DNA from: JAIVJN01 sp036732565
GTDB lineage: Bacteria; Acidobacteriota; Vicinamibacteria; Vicinamibacterales; UBA2999
Reading direction: 5' to 3'
DNA length: 14,013 nt
Assembly: GCA_036732565.1 (NCBI GenBank)
Contig: DAINCF010000155.1
Location: 1-14,013, forward strand
Shown: piece by piece, positions 1-7,809 of the stretch
Layout: each line of letters begins with the position of its first letter
How positions within the stretch are numbered: the first letter of the stretch is position 1
The notes under the pieces: generated by a model
What the model saw: the letters and a program-made list of their open reading frames with translations, nothing else
The model's database searches: none
Told to the model about the DNA's origin: nothing
Made by a program: the position numbers and the translations under genes

Positions 1-629
1 AGCGCGCGATCGCCGCCACCGACGAGGGCCGGCTGCCCGAGGAGATCGTTCCCGTGACCATCAAGGGTCGCAAGGGCGAGACCGTCGTGGAGGTCGACGA
101 GGGGCCGCGCCGCGACACCTCTTTCGACGCGCTCGCCAAGCTGAAGCCCGCCTTTCACGCGCACGGCAGCGTCACCGCGGGGAACTCCTCGCAGACGAGC
201 GACGGCGCCGCCGCGGTCATCGTGACCTCAGCCGGGTTCGCGCGCGAGCATGGCCTGACGCCGCTCGCCCGCTTCGTCGCGTTTGCAACCGCCGGCGTAC
301 CGCCCGAGCTGTTCGGCATCGGCCCGGTCCCGGCGGTGCGGAAGGTTCTCAAGCTCGCGGGGCTGAAGCTCGATGACATCGATCTCATCGAGCTGAATGA
401 GGCCTTCGCCTCGCAAGTGCTCGCGTGCCTGGCCGAGTTGCCGGTGGATCCAGACAAGCTGAACGTCAACGGCGGCGCGATCGCGCTGGGCCACCCGCTG
501 GGATGCACGGGCGCCAAGCTGACCACATCGCTAGTGTATGAAATGGCACGACGTGGGTCGCGCTACGGCCTCGTGACGATGTGCGTGGGCGGCGGCATGG
601 GCGCCGCCGGCATTTTCGAGCGGATGTAA
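1..629 (+). CDS. fadA: Acetyl-CoA acyltransferase / 3-ketoacyl-CoA thiolase, C-terminal part (5' end outside window)
   Basis: Catalyses the thiolytic cleavage of 3-ketoacyl-CoA to acetyl-CoA and a shortened acyl-CoA, the last step of beta-oxidation, in the cytosol. The reading frame is open from base 3, so about 208 C-terminal residues of a protein usually near 390-400 residues are present. GTG at 54 is internal and not the start. Visible thiolase motifs in order are GSVTAGNSSQTSDGAAA, NEAFA, the catalytic-His block NGGAIALGHPLGCTGAK and the C-terminal active-site Cys block CVGGGMGAAGIFE. The acylated N-terminal Cys lies upstream of the window. An acyl-CoA dehydrogenase with a C-terminal extension follows 71 bases downstream, the same thiolase-then-dehydrogenase order as the Bacillus fadNAE operon. 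I infer that a FadN/FadB-type multifunctional gene may precede it. Family assignment is secure; chain-length preference cannot be read. Confidence 0.95.
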   Translation, partial: RAIAATDEGRLPEEIVPVTIKGRKGETVVEVDEGPRRDTSFDALAKLKPAFHAHGSVTAGNSSQTSDGAAAVIVTSAGFAREHGLTPLARFVAFATAGVPPELFGIGPVPAVRKVLKLAGLKLDDIDLIELNEAFASQVLACLAELPVDPDKLNVNGGAIALGHPLGCTGAKLTTSLVYEMARRGSRYGLVTMCVGGGMGAAGIFERM

Positions 630-670
630 CGAGCGCCGGTGAGTTTTCCACAGGTACGCAGATCTTCAGA

Positions 671-692
671 AGGGGGCTGTCCCCTCTGGGGG
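671..692 (+). promoter_or_regulatory. Two mutually exclusive hairpins in front of fadE, one covering the ribosome binding site
   Basis: AGGGG (671-675) can pair with CCCCT (681-685) around a 5-nt loop. The same CCCC (681-684) can instead pair with GGGG (688-691) around TCT. The second hairpin would bury the G-run that is the only ribosome-binding-site candidate for the start at 701. This could be a coincidence of a G/C-run repeat, a weak processing signal, or a translational switch; nothing else in the sequence decides. Confidence 0.3.
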
Positions 693-700
693 AACACGAG

Positions 701-2494
<1,794 letters not shown>

Positions 2495-2517
2495 CTCGAG
2501 CGCTGGGGAGCCGCGTG

Positions 2518-2556
2518 GGACGGGAATGTGACAAAGCATGACGGCCCAGCCCGTCC
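2518..2556 (+). terminator. Weak terminator-like stem after fadE
   Basis: GGACGGG (2518-2524) is complementary to CCCGTCC (2550-2556). A tighter alternative, GACGG (2540-2544) with CCGTC (2551-2555) around six bases, lies inside it. It follows the fadE stop by about 25 bases, where the beta-oxidation transcript would be expected to end. No T-run follows, so this is not a canonical intrinsic terminator. Confidence 0.25.
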
Positions 2557-2577
2557 GATCAGATACGATTGTCGCTT

Positions 2578-2632
2578 CTAGCGAGGCTCAGCTTTCGCGC
2601 AGCAATCAGGCAGTGTAGCTTCGCCTCGCTAG
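2578..2632. repeat. Imperfect inverted repeat, 16-bp arms, upstream of moxR
   Basis: CTAGCGAGGC (2578-2587) is the exact reverse complement of GCCTCGCTAG (2623-2632). After two mismatches the pairing continues with AGCT on both sides, giving arms 2578-2593 and 2617-2632 with 14 of 16 positions matched and a 23-nt loop. It lies in the only sizeable gap before the MoxR operon. It could be a small dispersed repeat, an operator, or an RNA hairpin in the leader; I cannot tell which. Confidence 0.6.
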
Positions 2633-2647
2633 GACTGTGTTGGTTTG

Positions 2648-2664
2648 CCCCGCCTCCGGCGGGG
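2648..2664 (+). repeat. GC-rich hairpin just ahead of the moxR start
   Basis: CCCCGCC (2648-2654) pairs perfectly with GGCGGGG (2658-2664) around a TCC loop. A further run of G residues to 2672 follows and is the only ribosome-binding-site-like stretch for the TTG start at 2681. A stem this stable directly before the start may restrain translation of moxR. It may also be another palindromic repeat of the kind seen elsewhere in the window. Confidence 0.5.
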
Positions 2665-2680
2665 GCGGGGGGCCCTGCCG

Positions 2681-3721
2681 TTGCATTCTGATTTGCAGGA
2701 AGCGCTAGCGTTTCACCAATCCATCCTCGCCGAGGGCTCCAAGGCCCTGGTCGGTTACGAAACGGCGAAAGTCCTGGCCAACGTCGTCCTGCTCACCGAG
2801 ATCCCGACGACCTACGACAAGAAGGAGCAGCGGCAGGTCAACTCGGGCAACCTCCTGCTGCGCGGGGTGCCGGGCGTCGGCAAGACCTTCTTTGGCGTCA
2901 TTCTCGCCGCCATCAGCAACGCGCGGTTCGCGCGCCTCCAGGGACGCGCCGATCTGCAGCCGACCGAAGTCGTCGGCTTCCAGATGATCAACCCGGCGAC
3001 CGGCGAGCTGGTCACCGAGTTCGGACCGCTGGCTGAAGCCGAGGTCATCCTGCTCGACGAGATCAACCGCATTCCGCTCAAGTCGCAGAGCGCGTTCCTG
3101 GAGGGGTTGCAGGATCGCACGGTGACGGTCGGCAAGACCACCTACGAGCTTCCCGCCTTCAGCTTTGCGATCGCGACGATGAACCCGGTGGAACTGGGAC
3201 AGGGGACGTTCCCGCTGTCCGAGGCCGCGACCGATCGGTTCGCGATCATGGTGAACATCGGGTACCTCCCGCCCGAAGAGGAACGCAAGCTCGTGAACTT
3301 CGACTTCAAGCGGGTCCGCCTCGAGATGCTGCTCTCGAAGGAACGGATCATCGAGCTCCGGTCCGCGATCAACCAGCAGGTGTTCCTCCACGAACGGCTC
3401 GGCGACTACATTCAACGCCTCGTGGCGGCGACCCGACCGTACAACCCGGAGATCGATTGGCTGACGCACTCACCCTCTGAGCTCGTCGAGCACGGGGTCG
3501 ATCTCGGCGCCTCGCCTCGGGCGATCATCTGTTGGGGGCGGCTGGCGAAGGTGTGGGCCCTGCTGATGCGGCAGCGCGACGAAGTCTACCCGGAGGACAT
3601 CCAGGATCTCGCCCCCTACGTCCTTGGCCATCGCATCTGGCTCGGCCCGCACGCCGCCAGCCACGGGCTGACGACCGACGCCGTCGTCCGCGACATCCTG
3701 GATCGGATACCCATTCCGTGA
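2681..3721 (+). CDS. moxR: MoxR-family AAA+ ATPase (MxaR-like), 346 aa
   Basis: A cytosolic ATPase of the MoxR class, which acts as a chaperone with VWA-domain partners in assembling or metallating client proteins. With TTG 2681 as start, Walker A GVPGVGKT is at residues 62-69, Walker B VILLDE at 122-127, the sensor-1 Asn in ATMNP at 168, and the Arg of TFPLSEAATDRF at 186. The helical lid domain fills the C-terminal third. The start is uncertain: no ATG exists near the N-terminus; TTG 2645, 2681 and 2693 are all in frame. 2681 has a G-run about eight bases upstream, while 2645 would add a low-complexity stretch encoded by the hairpin. It is the first gene of a six-gene operon and its stop overlaps the next start. 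The block where MoxR proteins usually read GTYPLPEAQ is TFPLSEAAT here, so it belongs to a divergent subgroup. Confidence 0.88.
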   Translation: MHSDLQEALAFHQSILAEGSKALVGYETAKVLANVVLLTEIPTTYDKKEQRQVNSGNLLLRGVPGVGKTFFGVILAAISNARFARLQGRADLQPTEVVGFQMINPATGELVTEFGPLAEAEVILLDEINRIPLKSQSAFLEGLQDRTVTVGKTTYELPAFSFAIATMNPVELGQGTFPLSEAATDRFAIMVNIGYLPPEEERKLVNFDFKRVRLEMLLSKERIIELRSAINQQVFLHERLGDYIQRLVAATRPYNPEIDWLTHSPSELVEHGVDLGASPRAIICWGRLAKVWALLMRQRDEVYPEDIQDLAPYVLGHRIWLGPHAASHGLTTDAVVRDILDRIPIP

Positions 3722-4662
3722 GAACCAGACCCGCGGCGTGGCTCGGGTCGAGCGAGCGCGGTAGCGAGCCGCTCATCAACCTCTCGGATATCACCGAGAT
3801 CGAGCTGGTGATCCGCAAGCGGATGCGGGAGTTCACGCTCGGCGATCACGCCAGCGTATTTCACGGCACCGGCTTCGACTTCGTCGGGCTCCGCGAGTGG
3901 GAAGCGGGCGATCGCTTCGAGACCATCGACTGGGCGCAGTCGACGCTGACCAATTTCAGTCCGCTCATCGTCCGCACCTTCGAGCAGCCGACGACCGCCA
4001 GCGTGATCGTGGTGGCCGACGGGTCGCTGTCGACGCAATGCGGCATCGACGGGATCCCGATCGCGGCGACCATCGCGCGGGCGATCGCCACCATCGGCAT
4101 GTCGGCGGTGTTCTTTCAGGATCGATTCGGCCTGATCACGTTCGCGGATCGCTTGTCGGAAATGGGGGCGGTGCGGCCGCGCACGGGCAAGGCGCAAGTC
4201 ATTCATTGTCTCGAGGCCTATCAGCACGGCTACGGGTTGCAGGAGATTCGTCACGCCGGCAGCTTGAGCGGCACGCTGACGGGATTCACGCGGCGGACGT
4301 CGCTCGTGCCGGTGGTCTCGGACTTTCTGTTCGTCGACGCCCCTGACATCATCCGCGAGCTGGCGCTCGTCAACACCGTCCACGATGTGTTCCTCACCAT
4401 CGTCGACGCGGCCTCGGCGTTCGAGCTGCCGGACGTGTCGGCGGGATGGATCGAAGCATTCGACGTCGAGAGCCGTCGGTCGCGCACCATGACGCGGAAG
4501 GATCTCGGCCGCATGGCTGGACGTGTGCGTGAATGGCAGGACGAGATTGCGCGCCTCGCCAAGCAGGCCGACCTCGACGTGCTGCGGCTCGAGTTCGACC
4601 AGACGAAGGCGGACATTGCGTTGATGGAGTTCGTGATCGAGCGACGGCTCAGAAAGAAGTAG
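3718..4662 (+). CDS. DUF58-domain protein (MxaS-like), 314 aa
   Basis: DUF58 proteins are regular partners of MoxR ATPases; their role is thought to be adaptor-like, with a degenerate VWA fold. The family signature is clear: GLREWEAGDRFETIDW (residues 57-72) corresponds to the usual R-E-Y-x-x-G-D-x-x-R-x-I-D-W. A MIDAS-like DGSLS (101-105) follows, with SD at 201-202. There is no hydrophobic N-terminal segment, so this is the short soluble type and not the membrane-anchored DUF58. I chose GTG 3718 because it overlaps the MoxR stop as GTGA, which suggests translational coupling, and because the open frame further upstream only runs antiparallel to MoxR coding content. It occupies the place of mxaS in the mxaRSACKL order. 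The family is certain; the MxaS equivalence is inference from synteny. Confidence 0.87.
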   Translation: MRTRPAAWLGSSERGSEPLINLSDITEIELVIRKRMREFTLGDHASVFHGTGFDFVGLREWEAGDRFETIDWAQSTLTNFSPLIVRTFEQPTTASVIVVADGSLSTQCGIDGIPIAATIARAIATIGMSAVFFQDRFGLITFADRLSEMGAVRPRTGKAQVIHCLEAYQHGYGLQEIRHAGSLSGTLTGFTRRTSLVPVVSDFLFVDAPDIIRELALVNTVHDVFLTIVDAASAFELPDVSAGWIEAFDVESRRSRTMTRKDLGRMAGRVREWQDEIARLAKQADLDVLRLEFDQTKADIALMEFVIERRLRKK

Positions 4663-4709
4663 ACGCTCGACAGTGGGAAGAGGCAGACGCTTGCCGTGAC
4701 AGCGGAAGA

Positions 4710-4729
4710 GGCGCGGCTGTGGCCCCGCC
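4710..4729. repeat. Short palindromic repeat, copy 1 (second copy at 12663-12682)
   Basis: The sequence GGCGCGGCTG, then TG, then GCCCCGCC forms an imperfect stem and is 18/20 identical to the repeat at 12663-12682, which has AA in the middle. It lies in the 78-bp gap between the DUF58 and MxaA-like genes and ends one base before the GAGGAG ribosome binding site (4731-4736). It resembles REP-type intergenic palindromes; function unknown. Confidence 0.6.
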
Positions 4730-4740
4730 CGAGGAGATAG

Positions 4741-5931
4741 ATGTCCACACGACTCGTTCTGGGGTTGTTGATCGGAATCGCGTGCGCGGGCGATGTCCGC
4801 GCGCAAGCGGTTGACGTGGAGGTCGAGCCCATCACCTGCTGGTGGCGCGCATCCACGGGGTCGGTCCGCGTCGGCGAGCCCTTTTCCATCGTCCTCACGT
4901 GCGCGGTGGTGGAGACCACCGCCACGCGCGTGGTGCCCGATCAGTCGCGCCTCGACCCCGCGGTGATGCAACTGCCGCCGTTCGAGGTGACGGGGGGGTC
5001 GCGTGGCTCGGACGTCCGCACGGCGAGCCGGCGGTTCTTTCAGTACGAGTACCAGTTGCGTCTGATGGCCGAGAACCTCTTTGGCGCGGAGGCCACCGTG
5101 CCGCCGGTGCAGGTGAGCTATCGCGTCGACACGCGAGCGGGTCAGGGTGAAGCAACGCAAGGACGGGACCTGACGTATCAACTGCCGGCATTGACCGTGC
5201 GCGTCGCCTCGCTGGTGCCGGACTCCACCCGCGACGTCCGCGAGACGCCTGGCGTTCCCCTGCGTGAAATCGACGGCCTGCGCCTGCGCGCGAGCACGCT
5301 CCGTCTGACGGGCGGCCTGCTGATGGTCGTTGGCGCGCTGCTGGCGTTGGTGGCGCTGGCCCGGGCCATCCGGCGCGGTCGGGCCAGCACCTCCGCGGCC
5401 GCCTCCGCGCTCCCTGTACGCGAGGTCCTCCGCACGGTGCAGCGCACGCTGTCGTCGGTGCGAACGGAAACCCAGCAGAGCGGATGGTCGCCCGAGAGCG
5501 CAGGACACGCGCTGGCGGCGCTGCGAATTGCCGCGAGCTACGCGATCGGACGACCGGTCGCTCAGCGTCCCGCCGCCAATGGCGCGCTGATCGACGATGG
5601 GCAATTGATCGTCGGCGGTGGCTTCACCAGGCGGGTCAGGACCAGCGTCTCCGGAGCGGCGACGCCGGAGACCCTCACCCGCGCGCTCGCCAACTCGAAT
5701 GGCGCCTCGAGCCGGCTGACGATCGAAGAGCTGCGCGACGCACTGGCCGGGCTCACGGCGGCGCGCTACGGCCGCAGCGATCAGCCCAACCTCCCGGCGC
5801 TCGACGAGGCGGTCGCTGGAGGCTTGCGCGCCACCGAGCGACTCGCCGCCGATCACACCTGGATCGCTGATACCCGTCGGGCGCTGACCGCCTGGGTCAC
5901 GACGACCGCGAGCCGGATGTGGAAACACTGA
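4741..5931 (+). CDS. Exported, membrane-anchored BatD/MxaA-like protein, 396 aa
   Basis: Residues 1-21 form a Sec signal peptide (Arg4, a hydrophobic core, cleavage after VRA). Residues 22 to about 180 are beta-rich, with VRVGEPFSIVLTC near 42-54, the opening pattern of BatD-type domains, and two Cys (33 and 54) that could form a disulfide in the periplasm. One membrane helix spans about 189-208, followed by basic residues (RRGR). The remaining roughly 185 residues are predicted cytosolic and mostly helical, including SPESAGHALAALRIAASYAIGRP and LTIEELRDALAGL, resembling DUF4381/MxaA C-terminal regions. The start has a good ribosome binding site, GAGGAG at 4731-4736. The gene overlaps the next VWA gene by 13 bases. 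By position it matches mxaA, whose product is required for calcium insertion into methanol dehydrogenase, but it is longer than the roughly 300 residues I recall for MxaA. Identity beyond this topology is inference. Confidence 0.72.
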   Translation: MSTRLVLGLLIGIACAGDVRAQAVDVEVEPITCWWRASTGSVRVGEPFSIVLTCAVVETTATRVVPDQSRLDPAVMQLPPFEVTGGSRGSDVRTASRRFFQYEYQLRLMAENLFGAEATVPPVQVSYRVDTRAGQGEATQGRDLTYQLPALTVRVASLVPDSTRDVRETPGVPLREIDGLRLRASTLRLTGGLLMVVGALLALVALARAIRRGRASTSAAASALPVREVLRTVQRTLSSVRTETQQSGWSPESAGHALAALRIAASYAIGRPVAQRPAANGALIDDGQLIVGGGFTRRVRTSVSGAATPETLTRALANSNGASSRLTIEELRDALAGLTAARYGRSDQPNLPALDEAVAGGLRATERLAADHTWIADTRRALTAWVTTTASRMWKH

Positions 5932-7022
5932 CCAAGCTCCTCGAGGCGATCCGCCGAACGATCGACGAAGGCGCGAGCCTCCGTCTGTCGGAGCTCCACT
6001 TCGCGGAGAACGATCAGACGCGGTTGTGGCTGCTGGCGCTGCTGGGCGTCGCGGTCACCGCACTGCTCGTCCGCGTGCTGACCAGTGGCGCATCGCGTGG
6101 CGCGCGCGTCGGCCTCCCTGCCCTGCTTCCGCAGTTCTCCACGTCCGGTGCGTCATTCACGCGCCATGGCGCCTGGCTCCTCGCGCTGGTGGGCCTCCCC
6201 TTCTTCGCGCTGGCGCTGGCCGATCCACGCTTGCCGCTGGTGCAGCGCCAGGTGTCGTACCCAGGTCGCCGCATCAGCCTGATGATCGACGCGTCGTCGA
6301 GCATGCTGTCGGCGATGCCATCGACGCGGTTGGCGCGGAACGCCCCGAATCAGGCGGCGTTTTTCACCACGGTCGGCGCCGCGCGGTACTTCATCGAGCT
6401 CCGGATGAAGGGGCAGTACCGCGATCTGATCTCGCTCATCGAATTCGGCGATCAGGCCTACGTCATCACACCGTTCACGTCCGACTACGAGAACATCCTG
6501 TTGAGCACGTCGCTGATCGGGGACTGGAACGAGTTCATGGCCTTCCCCGATCAGGGCACCATCATCGCCAACGCCATCGACCAGGGCGTCGGCCTCTTCA
6601 AGGCGTTCAGCTTCCTCGAGGCCGCCGGCAACGTCATGGTCATCTTCAGCGATGGTGTCGACGCGGAGGTCACCGAGGACGGCCGCAGCCCCTTCGAAGT
6701 GCTACGCGCGGCGTCCGCGAATCGCATTCCCGTCTACTTCATTCGGGTCGGGGGCGGAGCGGACGCGCAGAAGGCCGTCTCGGATCAGGCGTGGTTCGAC
6801 GCGGTGGCACGCACCGGCGGACGCTTCTTCAACGCCACCGATGAAGGCGCCATCGTACGGGCGATCCATGCGATCGATCGGGCGTCGGAAGGCCGCATCG
6901 AGATGCGGCAGTACAGCACCGAAGAGCCGCGATTCTCGGCCTTCGCGTTGATGGCGGTCGCATGCTGGACCGGCGCGCTGCTGCTCCGTTTCACGACGCC
7001 TCATTTCCGGAAGTTCCCATGA
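5919..7022 (+). CDS. VWA-domain membrane protein (BatA/MxaC-like), 367 aa
   Basis: Membrane helices at about 36-55 and 84-102 are followed by a von Willebrand factor A domain from about 116 to 318, and a C-terminal helix at about 342-357, the usual topology of BatA/BatB/MxaC proteins. The metal-binding MIDAS is complete: D124-x-S126-x-S128 in MIDASSSM, a Thr in DQGTI near 213, and Asp in FSDG near 245. Such proteins are thought to bind client or partner proteins through the metal site while MoxR supplies ATP-driven remodelling. The start is GTG 5919, inside the end of the preceding gene, giving a 13-base overlap and likely coupling; no strong ribosome binding site is visible, so a slightly later start is possible. 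It is in the mxaC position. VWA assignment is certain; MxaC versus BatA is inference. Confidence 0.85.
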   Translation: METLTKLLEAIRRTIDEGASLRLSELHFAENDQTRLWLLALLGVAVTALLVRVLTSGASRGARVGLPALLPQFSTSGASFTRHGAWLLALVGLPFFALALADPRLPLVQRQVSYPGRRISLMIDASSSMLSAMPSTRLARNAPNQAAFFTTVGAARYFIELRMKGQYRDLISLIEFGDQAYVITPFTSDYENILLSTSLIGDWNEFMAFPDQGTIIANAIDQGVGLFKAFSFLEAAGNVMVIFSDGVDAEVTEDGRSPFEVLRAASANRIPVYFIRVGGGADAQKAVSDQAWFDAVARTGGRFFNATDEGAIVRAIHAIDRASEGRIEMRQYSTEEPRFSAFALMAVACWTGALLLRFTTPHFRKFP

Positions 7023-7120
7023 ACGAGATCCAAGATCAGGAGCCCATGGGCTCACGCCTCAGGGCGCAAACCTCAGGCCGACACGCTCGACATTCTGAGT
7101 TCGGAGAGGGATCACGATGA
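7019..7120 (+). CDS. Possible 33-aa ORF joined to both neighbours by ATGA overlaps
   Basis: ATG 7019 overlaps the upstream VWA gene stop as ATGA. After 33 codons its stop TGA (7118-7120) overlaps the start of the next gene, again as ATGA. The frame therefore bridges the gap exactly, which looks like a translational relay. The peptide begins MNEIQDQEPMGSRLRAQ and is polar, with no membrane segment or motif I recognise. Third-position G+C (about 56 percent by my count) is lower than in the neighbouring genes, which argues against long-standing coding. The frame contains a 14-bp perfect palindrome, GAGCCCATGGGCTC (7040-7053). It may be a coupling mini-ORF, a genuine small protein, or chance; the downstream gene has its own ribosome binding site. 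Confidence 0.3.
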   Translation: MNEIQDQEPMGSRLRAQTSGRHARHSEFGEGSR

Positions 7121-7755
7121 CATCGCTGGTTGGTCAATTGGTGCTCGCAGGGCTGCTCGCGCTCGTCGGCGCCGGGCTGTGGACGACGGCGGACCTCGAT
7201 CGAGGACTGGCCGACGGCGCCCAAGATCTCGCCACCCTTCAATACGATCGCGCCGTCTCGACGATCGGCGAACCCACCGGCGCGTTGCTGCGTCGCCTGC
7301 CTGGCGTGGACGCATCGGCCGGCCGCGCCGACCGCATTCGCGACACGGCGCGCTATTGGCAGGGCACGCCCGAGCCGGCCGCGAAGGGCTCGCTGCTGGC
7401 CGCCAACGAGGCGTATCACGCGACGATGGAAGCCGGCGGCACGTGGCAGACCGTGGTGACGCGACTCGACGAGGTCGTGAAGCAGTACGCGGCCGTGGTT
7501 CGCGATCACCCGGAAGACGAGGACGCCGCCTTCAACTACGAGTTCGTCGTCCGTCTTCGCGCCGGCATCGCCGCGGGTCGACGAGACGTCCCGCCGAATC
7601 AGGGCGGCGGTGACGTGACGATTCACGGCGTGCCAGGGGCGCCTCCCCCAGGCTCGGATCTCAAGACCTTCAAGATGATCGTGCCGATGCAACCAGACGA
7701 GCGCCGGGAAGCGGAGCAAGCCGGCCGAGGCGCCGCGAGAGTGAAGAAGGGGTGA
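7117..7755 (+). CDS. Small one-TM protein of the MoxR/VWA operon (MxaK-like position), 212 aa
   Basis: A single N-terminal hydrophobic helix at about residues 6-24 acts as anchor or uncleaved signal. The rest is soluble and largely helical. The stretch from about 100 to 150 (around YAAVVRDHPEDEDAAFNYEFV) reads like a TPR-type helical hairpin, as in BatC proteins. A Gly/Pro-rich segment (GVPGAPPPG) near 170-180 precedes a charged tail. ATG 7117 is supported by GGAGAGG at 7103-7109, seven bases upstream. I do not recognise a named domain. Its place between the two VWA genes and its size match mxaK of methanol dehydrogenase clusters (and, more loosely, BatC). Function unknown; a periplasmic scaffold or partner of the VWA proteins is the most I would infer. 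Confidence 0.75.
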   Translation: MTSLVGQLVLAGLLALVGAGLWTTADLDRGLADGAQDLATLQYDRAVSTIGEPTGALLRRLPGVDASAGRADRIRDTARYWQGTPEPAAKGSLLAANEAYHATMEAGGTWQTVVTRLDEVVKQYAAVVRDHPEDEDAAFNYEFVVRLRAGIAAGRRDVPPNQGGGDVTIHGVPGAPPPGSDLKTFKMIVPMQPDERREAEQAGRGAARVKKG

Positions 7756-7765
7756 TCAACCAATT

Positions 7766-7802
7766 TTGAATCTGCGTAATCTGCGGCCGCATTGAATCTG
7801 CG
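7766..7802. repeat. Three copies of AATCTGCG between the mxaK-like and second VWA genes
   Basis: AATCTGCG occurs at 7769-7776, 7778-7785 and 7795-7802. The first and third lie within an identical 11-mer, TTGAATCTGCG (7766-7776 and 7792-7802). The region is less GC-rich than its surroundings. The third copy contains the TTG that would otherwise extend the downstream gene by six codons. It may be a small dispersed repeat or a repeated binding site. Confidence 0.6.
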
Positions 7803-7809
7803 AAATCGA

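Noticed and set aside
581..700. N-terminal extension of fadE to 581
   Set aside because: Overlaps the thiolase gene in another frame and adds basic residues unlike the family; ATG 701 gives the expected length of about 597.
2645..2680. Longer moxR start at TTG 2645
   Set aside because: Would translate the GC hairpin as low-complexity residues (PRLRRGRGAL), unlike MoxR N-termini, and has no ribosome binding site of its own.
3616..5928. 770-codon open frame on the minus strand opposite the DUF58 and MxaA-like genes
   Set aside because: Arg/Gly/His-rich translation with no domain; it is the antisense of two well-supported genes in GC-rich DNA, where stops are rare on the opposite strand.
7766..7802. 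CRISPR array
   Set aside because: The repeats are 8-11 bp with spacers of 1-9 bases, far from CRISPR dimensions, and no cas gene is present.
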